A program made the translations under genes and the position numbers. A DNA stretch of 64,000 bases. Source: Akkermansia muciniphila. Lineage in GTDB: Bacteria > Verrucomicrobiota > Verrucomicrobiia > Verrucomicrobiales > V1-33. Each line of letters opens with the position of its first letter. Within the stretch, counting starts at the first letter, position 1. Positions 37,601 through 46,098 of this stretch are shown here, piece after piece. The stretch is taken from assembly GCA_945900785.1 (NCBI GenBank), contig CAMDJM010000019.1:1-64000 (forward strand), written 5' to 3'. The notes under the pieces are model-generated. The model made no database searches, was not told the DNA's origin, and saw only the letters and a list, made by a program, of their open reading frames with translations.

Positions 37601-40600
37601 CCGCCGATGCCACTGACCGCGCTGCCGTTGCCACTGAAAGAAGACGGAACCGTGCGCAACACCGAGGTCGCCGCCGCTCCTGATACCGCGGCGGGCGCGG
37701 GCGCTCCCGCGGCTTACAACAAGTTCACCTTTGAAGACCGCAATGGCCAACACTGGATCTACCGTGGCCCGCACAATGGCGGCACGCCCAGCTTCGGCAT
37801 GAAATTCTATTATTATCTGCGCGAGGGATTTAACTTTCCGGCCCTGTCCGCCGCCAATCAACCGGTCACCGGCAGCATCCAGCCCTACATCGCCGCAGAC
37901 AGCGGGCAGCCGCAAAACGGCGGGGATGCCATCATCCTCACCTACTTCCCGAAATGGCCGGATGATCCCACGCTGCCCAAGCCCGAGCCGGTCGGCGTGC
38001 TGCAGACCGCCGAAACCCTTACCCTCGCGAAAGACGGGCTGCCGCAAGTGCGTGGCCAGAGCAGCGCCCAGATTCTTTACCAGCAATCCATCGCCAACAC
38101 GGGCATCACCAAGCCCGCCGTGGCGCTGCACGATCCTACCCGGGCAAAATTGATCCGCCTGGACGCTGCCGCCGTGCAACTCAACGCCTTGCCCGCTTCC
38201 ATCCAGACCACTTCCTACGCGGGCAAGCTTTTTTTCCAAAATCTCCCCCCCAATCTTCAAAACCGTTTTTATTTCGATGCCAATGCCGGGCCCAAAGGAT
38301 CGCTGGTCCTAACCGGGGAATTCATCAATGTGCCGGTGGGTGAGGACTATTTGAATCTCAACCAACTCAGTTCCAATGATGTCCCCGCTCTTAGCGAAGT
38401 CTCCGCTCTGAAAGCGCTCTGCCCCGCGACGGATGGGGCCAATAAGAATAAATGGAACGCCGCCATCGACGGCCTCTCCACCAAGCTCGAAACCTTCCGC
38501 GAGAGCGCCACCGTGCCCGGCACCTGGGTGCCCAATCCCGCCCTCGACCGAACCATCGGCATCAGCCAACGGGCCGACATCACGGATCCCGACACCGCCG
38601 TGGACAGCTACGCTCTCAGCTCCACCGGTTCCGGCACCGGCTATGTGACGCTTGTTTTCAACAACGGCAATAACCCTGCTCAGACCGATCCCGGCAACCC
38701 CGTGGACGTGCAGATCATCAAGGTCAGCCCGGATCTCTATCCCGGCGATATCAAGGTATTGCTGGCCAGCAACCCCCTGGACGAGAAAGTCGTGCTGCGC
38801 CACAGCGGCGACTATGGCGGCCACCCGGAGAACTTCGAGTTTGAGTGGCGCTACGGCTTCCCGGTCAACAGCAGCAATCCCCCGATCAGCGGATTCACCG
38901 CCTCCGCCACCGCCTCCCTGGGGCTTAGCGCGGCCAGTTTCACCATTGCCGGCGGCACGACGGAATATTCCACCGCTCCTGACGTTACCATCAGCGGCGG
39001 TGGAGGCAGCGGAGCTACGGCCAATGCCGTGCTCACTGCCAACACGGTGAGTGGAATCACCATCCTCAATCCCGGCACCGGCTATACCGGCGCACCCACC
39101 ATCACCTTCAGCGGGGGCACCATCAGCACCCCCGGAATCGATCCCTCCGGCACCGGCAACGCGGCCAAATTCGTGGTCTCCGGCATCAACGTGACGAATG
39201 GGGGCTCGCTTTATGCCGCCGTTCCGGATGTTATTCTATCCAGCGGTGGGGGATCCGGTGCGACCGCTGTCGCCGTCCTCACTTCAGGATCTGTCGCCTC
39301 GGTCACCCTGACCGATGGAGGTGCGGACTACACCGGTCCGCCCACCGTCACTTTCCCTGCGCCACCGCCGCGGATTGATTTGGCGGCAACCCTTGGTGAT
39401 TGGCAGAGACCCGATGGCACGCTCGTCAACACGGTTCTGGTCGGTGGCTCACCCGCCGTCATCAGCGTCCCTGCCGTGTTGATGGGAGACACCTGGTTCA
39501 CCATGGCCTACCGGCTCAAGGGGCAGGCCGAAGGCGTGGGCTGGTCCGACTGGACCCCGCCGGTGCAGGTCGAAGGCTGGATCAAGCGGGTGCTGGCGAG
39601 GATTACCCCATTCAATCAGCGCATGGACAATCTATATAACACCTCCGTGAACACGGATGTCAGCCTGCTGACCCAGGCCGGCCAGCGCTGGGAAGGAAAC
39701 ATCGCGCTCAATCTGGAAAACATCAACGACGCCGGCCTGATTGAAATCTACGAGACCGTGCTCAACCGCGGGAAGTCCTTCACGATCGGCTCGGGTATTG
39801 ATCTGGATTCCGCCAACCAGGCGCTGATCCTGGCCGCCGGCTACCTGAACGACCTCTACACCATCCTCGGCAACGAAGCCTACGCCGACGCGGCGAATCC
39901 TACCATTTCCATCGACGACCAAACCACCGTCACCGAAGTCAATACCAGCCGCTTCTCCTTCGAGGGCCAGGTCGCCAGTTCACTTGATGAGGAACTCGCG
40001 CTGCTGCGCGGACGGGATGACTTTGGGAATCCGGATGTCAAACTGGCCCCGGCCTACAACCGCCTGTTCTGGAACTACACCCGCGGCATCAACAGCGGCG
40101 AGGTGCTCTACGCGGTGAATTACAACATCAAGGAAAAGTCCGGCGGCGCCAGCGCCGATGGCAAGGTGGATGCCGCCGATGCGCTGCGCATGTTCCCGCA
40201 GGGCCATGGCGATGCCTATGGCCACTATCTCACGGCCCTCACCGGATATTACAAACTGCTGACCCATCCCGACTTCACCTGGATCCCCAGCGCCGAATCC
40301 GTTACCGTGCTGGGCCAGTCGGTCCTAGTGGACTACAAGGACGAGCGGAAATTTGCCGCCGCCGCCGGCAATGTGGCCCGCACCGCGCAGCAAATCTTCG
40401 CCCTCGTGCAGCGGCAAAGTTATCAGGACGATCCCGCTGCGGGCTGGAGTCATTTCCAGGACGGCAAAGTCAACCCCCGGACCGCCGTCTCGCGCTACCA
40501 GGGGCTCGACGAGACCGCCAGCCGTTCCGCCCAGGGAAGCTTCTACCACTGGATCACCGGCAATGCCCTGCTCCCTGACAAGGATACCGATCCCAACCAC

Positions 40601-43267
40601 ACCGGCGTGCAGATCGTGGACCGCACCACCGTGCCTGAACTCGATGAACTCGTCGCCGCCGCCAATGTTTTCCAATCCGGCATGGATCTCGCCAATGCGC
40701 ACCTCAACCCCCTTGGTCTCAGCCCGGGTGCCATCGCCTTTGACATCTCCCCCGCCGAACACAAAGCCGGCAACTCCCACTACGAGCAGATCAACAGCCG
40801 CGCCCTGCGTGCCGTTTTGAATGCCAAAGGCTCCTTCGATCAAGCCGCCAAAATGACCCGCCTGCTCCGCAATCAGGAAAACCAGATCGCCGACCGGCAG
40901 GATGCCATCCTCGATCAGGAGAGTGCGGCCATTGCCGCCCTCGAGGAAATCTATGGCACTCCCTATGCAGGGGACATCGGACCAGGAAAACCTTATGCCC
41001 AGGGATACTCCGGGCCGGATCTGCTGCGGTGGTCCATCATTGAGCGGCCCACGGATTTCGTGGATACCAGCAAACCGGTCACGGTGACCCTCCAGGTGCC
41101 GGTCGGAGTGAGGAGCTTCTCCGACAGCGATCTCTCGAAGATTGTGAAGGACCATTTCGGGGGCATCGGAGCGGTGGGACTCGCCGAGGACGGCCTGGTT
41201 GGACTAACCGAACTTCTGGGAGCCCCGGTCATCAATCTGCACCCCTCGAACCGAATCACCAGGATCGGGCTGCTGGAGGTGGTCGATTTGCTGGGACTCA
41301 ATCCTGCCGATCCTATCGAAAAGCAGTTCGAGGAGTATTTTGACTGGCACACCGAGAAGAAAATCTTCACAGTTTCCCCGGATCAATTTGTCCAGTTTTC
41401 CAACGTGATCGATCCGTCAGGAGGCTTGGGCAACCGTGCCAAAGCGGGCGAATTGCAGAAAGCCCTGCTTGAGGCCCACCTTGCGCAGGTGGCAATGCTG
41501 GAAGCCAACTGGAAACTCCAGGAACTCAATGCCACCCTGAAACGGCAAGGCGAGGTTTTTGAAAATCTCGCGCTGAGCCACCTCAACCACCTCGACGCCA
41601 AAGCCAACGCCATTCCCGCAACGGAGGCGCTCCGCCAAACCATCGCCGTGCTCAATGCCGTTTCCGCCAAACTGAAAGACGCCAAGGAGGTCGTGGAGGA
41701 CATTGCCGAAACGGTGGATGAAGCCATTCCCGACACCGTGGGCTTGGCCAGTGATGTCGCCGCCCCGGCGGAAACCGCCATCCAGGCGGCGGAAACCACC
41801 GCCAAGGTCGGCCTGACATGGAGTCAGCGGGCGGTGGAACTGACGTCCGCTGTGCTGGGCATCACCCTGGAGTCGCTGCCGGATCAGCTGGAGAAATACC
41901 TGTCCATTCTGGACTTCAATCAGCAGGAATTGCAGGCCACCTTCGAGATGGAAAACACCTATCGCCAACTGGCCGGCAAGCACTTTGAGTTCGTCCAACT
42001 GGCGGCGGCTTATCAGAGTGCCAATCAAAATGTCCGCAATCTGATTTACAAAGGGCAAAAGGTGCTGGCCGACCGGGAAACCTTCCGCCAGCGCGCCGCC
42101 GCCGTCATCACCGGCTACCGCACCAAGGACCTCACCTTCCGCACCTTCCGCAACGAAGCCCTCGAGCAATACCGCACCCTCTTTGATCTTGCCAGCCGCT
42201 ATACCTACCTCGCTGCTAAAAGCTACGACTACGAAACCGGTTTGCTGGGCACCCCCGCTGGCCAGGCCGTGATCAACAAAATCGTCGCCTCCCGCGCCCT
42301 GGGCGATCTCACCGGAGGCGTTCCCCAGGCCACGGTCAGCACGCTGGGTGATGCGGGACTGGCGGGCACCATGGCGCAACTCAATGCCGACTTCTCCGTC
42401 GCCGAAGGCCGCCTCGGGATCAACAATCCTGACCAATACGGCACCCTCTTCAGCCTGCGGGGGGAACTCTTCCGCATCCTCTCGGATGACAGCATCACCA
42501 GTGATGATGATGCCTGGAAACAAACCCTGGAGCAGTCCATCAGTGCCAATCTCCTCGCGGATGCGGATGTGGCCCGGTATTGCAATAACCTCCGCAAGCC
42601 GGATGGCACGCCGGTGCCGGGCATTATCATCCCCTTCAGCACCACCATCCAGCATGGGAAGAATTTCTTCGGCCTGCCCGGGGCCTCGGGCGACCACGCC
42701 TACACCCCGACCAGTTATTCCACCAAGATCAGCAGTGCCGGGATTGTGCTCAAAGGCTACGTCGGCATGGACCCCTACGCCATCGGCACCCCCGGTGCCG
42801 GTGGTCCCGCCAGCAATGCCCCGAACGCCCTGATGGCCACGCCCTACGTTTACCTGATTCCGGTGGGCATGGATTCCATGCTGGCCCCGCCTCTCGGCGA
42901 TACCAATACCGTGCGCAGGTGGACGGTGCATGACCAAGCCCTGCCGCTGCCTTACAACCTGGGAGCCACCAGCTTCAATACCACCCAATTCTTCACCGCG
43001 AATGGCACGCTCAGTTCCCAGCCCTGGATCCTGCGCAAACACCAAGCCTTCCGCCCCGTCAGCGATCCGGCCTTCTTCTATAGCAATATTCCGTTGGAGT
43101 TCACCAACTCCCGCCTGATCGGCCGCAGCGTGTGGAACAGCCAATGGAAGATCGTCATCCCCGCCAACACCCTGCTCAACAACGAGCAGGAAGGCCTGAA
43201 CCGCTTCGTCGCCAGCGTGAAGGACATCCAACTCTTCCTGCGCACCTACAGCCATAGCGGAAACTGA
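34631..43267 (+). CDS. giant exported protein (2,878 aa) with glycine-rich beta repeats and helical C-terminal region
   Basis: The start is ATG 34631 or the in-frame ATG 34637; a signal peptide ends near PAHAQF (about residue 25). Two blocks of a glycine-rich repeat (SGGGGSGATAxAVLT..VxxITxxNPGTGYTGAPTITF) occur at residues about 36-115 and 1430-1575. A region near 1835-1860 has a dockerin-like GKVDAADALRMF stretch. Residues about 2280-2750 are helix-rich with likely coiled coil, and the tail is beta-rich. No catalytic motif is seen. The helical C-terminal half is loosely reminiscent of large toxin-complex or adhesin proteins, but I cannot prove kinship. Its TGA overlaps the next ATG by one base (TGATG), so the RCC1-S74 protein is co-translated and is the likeliest partner. 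Confidence 0.85.
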   Translation: MLMNLYRFLFFALWALPFALPAHAQFEIEGGVENLLDSRRAAASAVVSGGSLSAITVTNPGATYASVPEIIIAAPLSAGTTARATALVSGGQITIITITPGFAGTGYSDTRPPAIFIAPPRTPSGTPASTPQFAGVAATSATAGAIDSRSVPPSVITAANVNVAGTFGSTAAGRYPRATDNTFSATPIVTAVLVDAGFGYSFASGVPLYFMGDEIQRPAISWDGSIAAQSYWRAEPVQAGETFANAYLTNLNGAPLPQQGTVTVTSSATGSSTVTVSSVPPGLTVGATLLGQRINLISGTAITLAGNANQTISAATAVNFSAYQPYYFSPHANKVFASQPGRVTITWVSASPDTSAPTETGNGTYKFRRETFAVSSASRIPARTIFWTEKSFKGPLVQIPQGRIERANPVYNATIPGMTTEYVPVGSNPSAFGQQEQRTIWFDNEFGLAALHAYNAEGRIFIEYLGAASQTNSAVHQFLGADILDIKRVPEVLTIETKLGESLRPRQEAAQNGDDEMIANVVNLNLGGRPLIDSNPRPDGTSDYVAVRENLDPDKVAIYWLEPRDAGIHFLAPPSAPGLSINWPKFKRNYTQIWPAALSDYEPITVEATGNRIANGPKFAADSLPELKFQDDPAEAETKVDAQSQRLLVDLRQSTDQTNRTLLKFSPTDGSLAAWYVRLYIQSQDKVGSAAVDEDPDTDGPGPDTASPARPAVYTLNDLNADGIADWSPTSPATGSGGSTTATVGQRIETPSPAYEPGGYIAAGRCYSAAAYVDPFTAGVPAAAKGGIIPVNALATDRNLTVWWLKTVTAPSSKFSSFHVPAIAARYTVSFPSESYTATTTTPHGLTVGATLTVPQFVFTPANVPPGHYTVSSVTDATTVVIRPQELVIASGKGIENPGLTSEQAAGSIYVQNDPAQIGYNPNEEHALMLQSNTFALRDDLNTDASSKPFVLIQYTEPGTSRPAMRVVKVQRASATYPLTYDKIAGTPAQPPMPLTALPLPLKEDGTVRNTEVAAAPDTAAGAGAPAAYNKFTFEDRNGQHWIYRGPHNGGTPSFGMKFYYYLREGFNFPALSAANQPVTGSIQPYIAADSGQPQNGGDAIILTYFPKWPDDPTLPKPEPVGVLQTAETLTLAKDGLPQVRGQSSAQILYQQSIANTGITKPAVALHDPTRAKLIRLDAAAVQLNALPASIQTTSYAGKLFFQNLPPNLQNRFYFDANAGPKGSLVLTGEFINVPVGEDYLNLNQLSSNDVPALSEVSALKALCPATDGANKNKWNAAIDGLSTKLETFRESATVPGTWVPNPALDRTIGISQRADITDPDTAVDSYALSSTGSGTGYVTLVFNNGNNPAQTDPGNPVDVQIIKVSPDLYPGDIKVLLASNPLDEKVVLRHSGDYGGHPENFEFEWRYGFPVNSSNPPISGFTASATASLGLSAASFTIAGGTTEYSTAPDVTISGGGGSGATANAVLTANTVSGITILNPGTGYTGAPTITFSGGTISTPGIDPSGTGNAAKFVVSGINVTNGGSLYAAVPDVILSSGGGSGATAVAVLTSGSVASVTLTDGGADYTGPPTVTFPAPPPRIDLAATLGDWQRPDGTLVNTVLVGGSPAVISVPAVLMGDTWFTMAYRLKGQAEGVGWSDWTPPVQVEGWIKRVLARITPFNQRMDNLYNTSVNTDVSLLTQAGQRWEGNIALNLENINDAGLIEIYETVLNRGKSFTIGSGIDLDSANQALILAAGYLNDLYTILGNEAYADAANPTISIDDQTTVTEVNTSRFSFEGQVASSLDEELALLRGRDDFGNPDVKLAPAYNRLFWNYTRGINSGEVLYAVNYNIKEKSGGASADGKVDAADALRMFPQGHGDAYGHYLTALTGYYKLLTHPDFTWIPSAESVTVLGQSVLVDYKDERKFAAAAGNVARTAQQIFALVQRQSYQDDPAAGWSHFQDGKVNPRTAVSRYQGLDETASRSAQGSFYHWITGNALLPDKDTDPNHTGVQIVDRTTVPELDELVAAANVFQSGMDLANAHLNPLGLSPGAIAFDISPAEHKAGNSHYEQINSRALRAVLNAKGSFDQAAKMTRLLRNQENQIADRQDAILDQESAAIAALEEIYGTPYAGDIGPGKPYAQGYSGPDLLRWSIIERPTDFVDTSKPVTVTLQVPVGVRSFSDSDLSKIVKDHFGGIGAVGLAEDGLVGLTELLGAPVINLHPSNRITRIGLLEVVDLLGLNPADPIEKQFEEYFDWHTEKKIFTVSPDQFVQFSNVIDPSGGLGNRAKAGELQKALLEAHLAQVAMLEANWKLQELNATLKRQGEVFENLALSHLNHLDAKANAIPATEALRQTIAVLNAVSAKLKDAKEVVEDIAETVDEAIPDTVGLASDVAAPAETAIQAAETTAKVGLTWSQRAVELTSAVLGITLESLPDQLEKYLSILDFNQQELQATFEMENTYRQLAGKHFEFVQLAAAYQSANQNVRNLIYKGQKVLADRETFRQRAAAVITGYRTKDLTFRTFRNEALEQYRTLFDLASRYTYLAAKSYDYETGLLGTPAGQAVINKIVASRALGDLTGGVPQATVSTLGDAGLAGTMAQLNADFSVAEGRLGINNPDQYGTLFSLRGELFRILSDDSITSDDDAWKQTLEQSISANLLADADVARYCNNLRKPDGTPVPGIIIPFSTTIQHGKNFFGLPGASGDHAYTPTSYSTKISSAGIVLKGYVGMDPYAIGTPGAGGPASNAPNALMATPYVYLIPVGMDSMLAPPLGDTNTVRRWTVHDQALPLPYNLGATSFNTTQFFTANGTLSSQPWILRKHQAFRPVSDPAFFYSNIPLEFTNSRLIGRSVWNSQWKIVIPANTLLNNEQEGLNRFVASVKDIQLFLRTYSHSGN

Positions 43268-45081
43268 TGAACAAAACCATGAGTGTTCACCCCGCCCTGC
43301 TCCGTCGTCTCCTGACTGTCCTGATCTGGGCCGCCTGGCAAACCTCCGCGTGGGCCGCAGTGCCCGCCCTGCTCAACCACCAGGGCCGCATCGCCGTCAA
43401 CACGGTGAACTTTGACGGCACCGGCCAGTTCAAGTTCGCCCTCGTCAATGGCAACGGCACGATCAGCTATTGGAGCAACGACGGCACCAGCGCGGCCGGG
43501 TCGCAACCCGCCGCCGCCGTTGCCCTGACCGTCACCAAGGGCCTCTACGCGGTGCTCCTCGGCGACACCTCTCTCACCAACATGACTGCCGTCCCCGCCG
43601 CGGTCTTCAACAATGCCGACGTGCGCCTCCGGGTCTGGTTCAACGATGGCGTCATCGGCTTTCAGCAAATCACTCCGGATCAGCGCTTCGCCGCCGCGCC
43701 GTATGCGCTCGTGGCCACCAAAGTCGAGCAGGTTCTTATCAGCGATATTCTCACCCCACCCGCCAGGCCGGTGGTGGCTTGGGGCAGAAATGATGCCGGT
43801 CAAACCACGGTGCCGGTCCTCACCGGGGTGGCAGCGGTGGCAGCGGGCACCACTCAGAGCCTGGCTTTGTTGAAAAATGGCACCGTGATCCCATGGGGGA
43901 CGGGCCCCACCGTTCCTCCGGGACTCACCGGGGTCACGCACATCGCGGCCGGAACCGGTCATTTTCTGGCCCGCAAAAGTGATGGCAGCGTGGTGGCATG
44001 GGGGGCTAACACCTATGCCCAGGCTCCCGCCTCCACCGGCATCACCACCGCGACAGAGGTGGCCGCCGGCGAAAAGCACAGTCTTGCCCTCCTCGCCAAT
44101 GGCACCGTGGCCGCATGGGGCGATAACAGTTTCCAGCAAACCACCATCCCCGGCACCGTGGTCAATATCACGGCCATCGCCGCCGGCTACGACCACAGCC
44201 TGGCTCTGACAGCATCAGGCGCCGTCATCGCATGGGGACGCAACGGCAACCAGCAATGCGACGTCCCCGCCGGATTGACCGGCGTGGTCGCGATTGGTGC
44301 CGGCGCCTATCACAGCTTGGCTGTGAAAAGCGATGGAACCGTCACCGCGTGGGGATTGAACCGCGGCGGGCAAACCACAGTTCCGGACGGCCTGACCGGG
44401 ATCTCGAAAGTAGCGGGAGGTTATACTTTCAGCGTGGCTTTGAAAACGGACGGCACCCTGACTGCCTGGGGCAATAACTCTTACGGTCAGACCATCCTGC
44501 CGGCGGAGGGCGTCAACGTGACCGCCATCGCCGCCGGAGAGCATCACGCCCTCGCCCTGCGGGCCGACCTCATCCCCGGCCAGGTGGCACGGCGGGATCA
44601 ACCCAATGTCTTTGTCCCCGGCGTGGGCATCGGCCGGACCGCTGCGGTCAACGCCCTCGAAGTGGAGGGGCAGGCTTCCAAAACCACCGCCAGCAATTGG
44701 TTCGCCAACTCCGACCGCCGTATCAAAACCGACATCGCCCCGCTCACCGGAGCGCTCGAAAAGCTCGATCAGGTCCGGCTGGTGGACTTCCGCTACACCG
44801 AAGCCTACCGCGCCGCCCATCCCGGCATTGCGGACAAGCACTATCTGAACGTCGTGGCCCAGGAATTTGCCCAGGTCTTTCCCGATCACGTCCAAAGCAG
44901 CGGCGAAGCCCTGCCTGACGGCTCACCCATCCTCCAGGTGGACACCTATCCCCTGACCATTTATTCCGCCGCCGCCGTCCAGGAACTGCACCGGGCCATG
45001 AAAGCCAGGGATGAGGAAATCGCGGCACTGAAACAACGGCTCGACCGCCTCGAAAAACTCTTCCTTCCGTCTGTCCCATAG
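43267..45081 (+). CDS. exported RCC1-repeat propeller with S74 chaperone domain
   Basis: 604 residues with a signal peptide (cleavage near AWAAVP, about residue 31). An N-terminal module (LLNHQGRIAVNTV ... RFAAAPYALVATK) matches that of the 672-residue S74 protein. Residues about 165-435 hold seven RCC1-type repeats of about 38 residues (xxVAAGxxHSLALxxxGTVxAWGxN), enough for a complete seven-bladed propeller. Near residue 481, NSDRRIKTDIAPL starts an S74 tail-fibre chaperone domain (LNVVAQEFAQVFPDHV), ending in a coiled coil (REMKARDEEIAALKQR-like). The combination suggests a trimeric propeller-tipped surface fibre or head. One-base overlap with the giant gene implies coupled expression. Confidence 0.88.
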   Translation: MNKTMSVHPALLRRLLTVLIWAAWQTSAWAAVPALLNHQGRIAVNTVNFDGTGQFKFALVNGNGTISYWSNDGTSAAGSQPAAAVALTVTKGLYAVLLGDTSLTNMTAVPAAVFNNADVRLRVWFNDGVIGFQQITPDQRFAAAPYALVATKVEQVLISDILTPPARPVVAWGRNDAGQTTVPVLTGVAAVAAGTTQSLALLKNGTVIPWGTGPTVPPGLTGVTHIAAGTGHFLARKSDGSVVAWGANTYAQAPASTGITTATEVAAGEKHSLALLANGTVAAWGDNSFQQTTIPGTVVNITAIAAGYDHSLALTASGAVIAWGRNGNQQCDVPAGLTGVVAIGAGAYHSLAVKSDGTVTAWGLNRGGQTTVPDGLTGISKVAGGYTFSVALKTDGTLTAWGNNSYGQTILPAEGVNVTAIAAGEHHALALRADLIPGQVARRDQPNVFVPGVGIGRTAAVNALEVEGQASKTTASNWFANSDRRIKTDIAPLTGALEKLDQVRLVDFRYTEAYRAAHPGIADKHYLNVVAQEFAQVFPDHVQSSGEALPDGSPILQVDTYPLTIYSAAAVQELHRAMKARDEEIAALKQRLDRLEKLFLPSVP

Positions 45082-45125
45082 CAGATGGTGCCCGGCCACG
45101 GACCACCCAACATCCTGTTTCAGCC

Positions 45126-46097
45126 ATGACTTCCACCTGCCTCCGCCGCCTCGTTTGCGGTTCCGTCGCGGCCCTGCCGGTTGGCCCGGTGCTGGCGCAG
45201 CCCTATCAACTCGCTTCTGCCGTTTTGGATCAGGGCGGTTCGCGCGGTTCCAGCGCCAATTATACCATCAATGGGTCCACCGCTCCGGGGCTGGCTGGCA
45301 GCTCCGCCAACTACCGCCTGCGCCCCGGATTCCCCGGCCAACTCACGGATGCCGTTTCCCTGGGTCTCAGCGCCCCATCCCCCACCGTCAATGAAACCGG
45401 CACCAGCCAACTGTCTGCCTCCCTGACTTTTGATGACAGCACCCGGCTGCCACTGGCCGCCAACACCCTCTCATGGAGTGTCCTGTCGGGCCCCATCGCG
45501 ACCATCGATGCCGCGGGCCTCGCCACGGCTGAAGCCGTATATCAAAATACCAACGCTACGATTCAAGGTGCCTCTGCCGGTGTCTCCGGCATCTTTGCTT
45601 TCAGCGTCATCGAGTCCATCCCTGATAACTTCCGGCTCTATGCCGGAGACCAGTTGCCGGACCCTTGGCAAGTGCAGTTCCTCGGCCTTGAGAACCCCCT
45701 CGGTGGTCAAACCGCGAACCCCGATGGCGATGCCCTGAACAATCTGCTGGAATACGCCTTCGGGACCGATCCTGCCAACCTGCTCTCCGGTCCCGGGGAC
45801 ATCAGCTATCATGCCGGCGTTGTCACTCAGCGCGGCCAACCGAAGCTGAGTTTAAGCGCCAACCCGGGGGGCGTCACTTTCCTCGCGGTGTTTGGCCGGA
45901 GAAAGGATTACCTGACGGCGGGCCTCACTTATACCGTGCAGTTCAGCGCCGACCTCACGGGCTGGCAAAACAGCAGCGCGACTCCCAACGTGATCGCCTC
46001 CGACGCGGAGATGGACGCGGTCTCCGTGCGGTATCCCTTTTTTCTTTCCGATGGCCGCAAGGCCCAATTTTTCCGGGTGCGGGTGACGATTCAATAA
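45126..46097 (+). CDS. secreted protein with Ca-loop and C-terminal FFR module
   Basis: 323 residues; signal peptide cleaved near VLAQPY (about residue 25). The start SAVLDQGGSRGSSANYTINGS is a form common in exported proteins of this phylum. A Big/cohesin-like beta segment follows (SWSVLSGPIATIDAAGLATA), then NPDGDALNNLLEYAFGTDP, a thrombospondin-type-3-like calcium loop, and the terminal module LTYTVQFSADLTGW ... AQFFRVRV. It sits 44 bases after the RCC1-S74 gene and 1 base before the PEP-CTERM gene. No catalytic residues recognised; probably a surface protein. Confidence 0.75.
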   Translation: MTSTCLRRLVCGSVAALPVGPVLAQPYQLASAVLDQGGSRGSSANYTINGSTAPGLAGSSANYRLRPGFPGQLTDAVSLGLSAPSPTVNETGTSQLSASLTFDDSTRLPLAANTLSWSVLSGPIATIDAAGLATAEAVYQNTNATIQGASAGVSGIFAFSVIESIPDNFRLYAGDQLPDPWQVQFLGLENPLGGQTANPDGDALNNLLEYAFGTDPANLLSGPGDISYHAGVVTQRGQPKLSLSANPGGVTFLAVFGRRKDYLTAGLTYTVQFSADLTGWQNSSATPNVIASDAEMDAVSVRYPFFLSDGRKAQFFRVRVTIQ

Positions 46098-46098
46098 C

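Noticed and set aside
36569-38260. Minus-strand frame of 563 codons opposite the 2,878-residue gene
   Set aside because: Gly/Arg/His-rich with no recognisable domain; shadow of the plus-strand gene.
41417-43255. Minus-strand frame of 612 codons opposite the end of the giant gene
   Set aside because: Antisense shadow of a GC-rich frame; the plus frame has coiled-coil and partner overlap.
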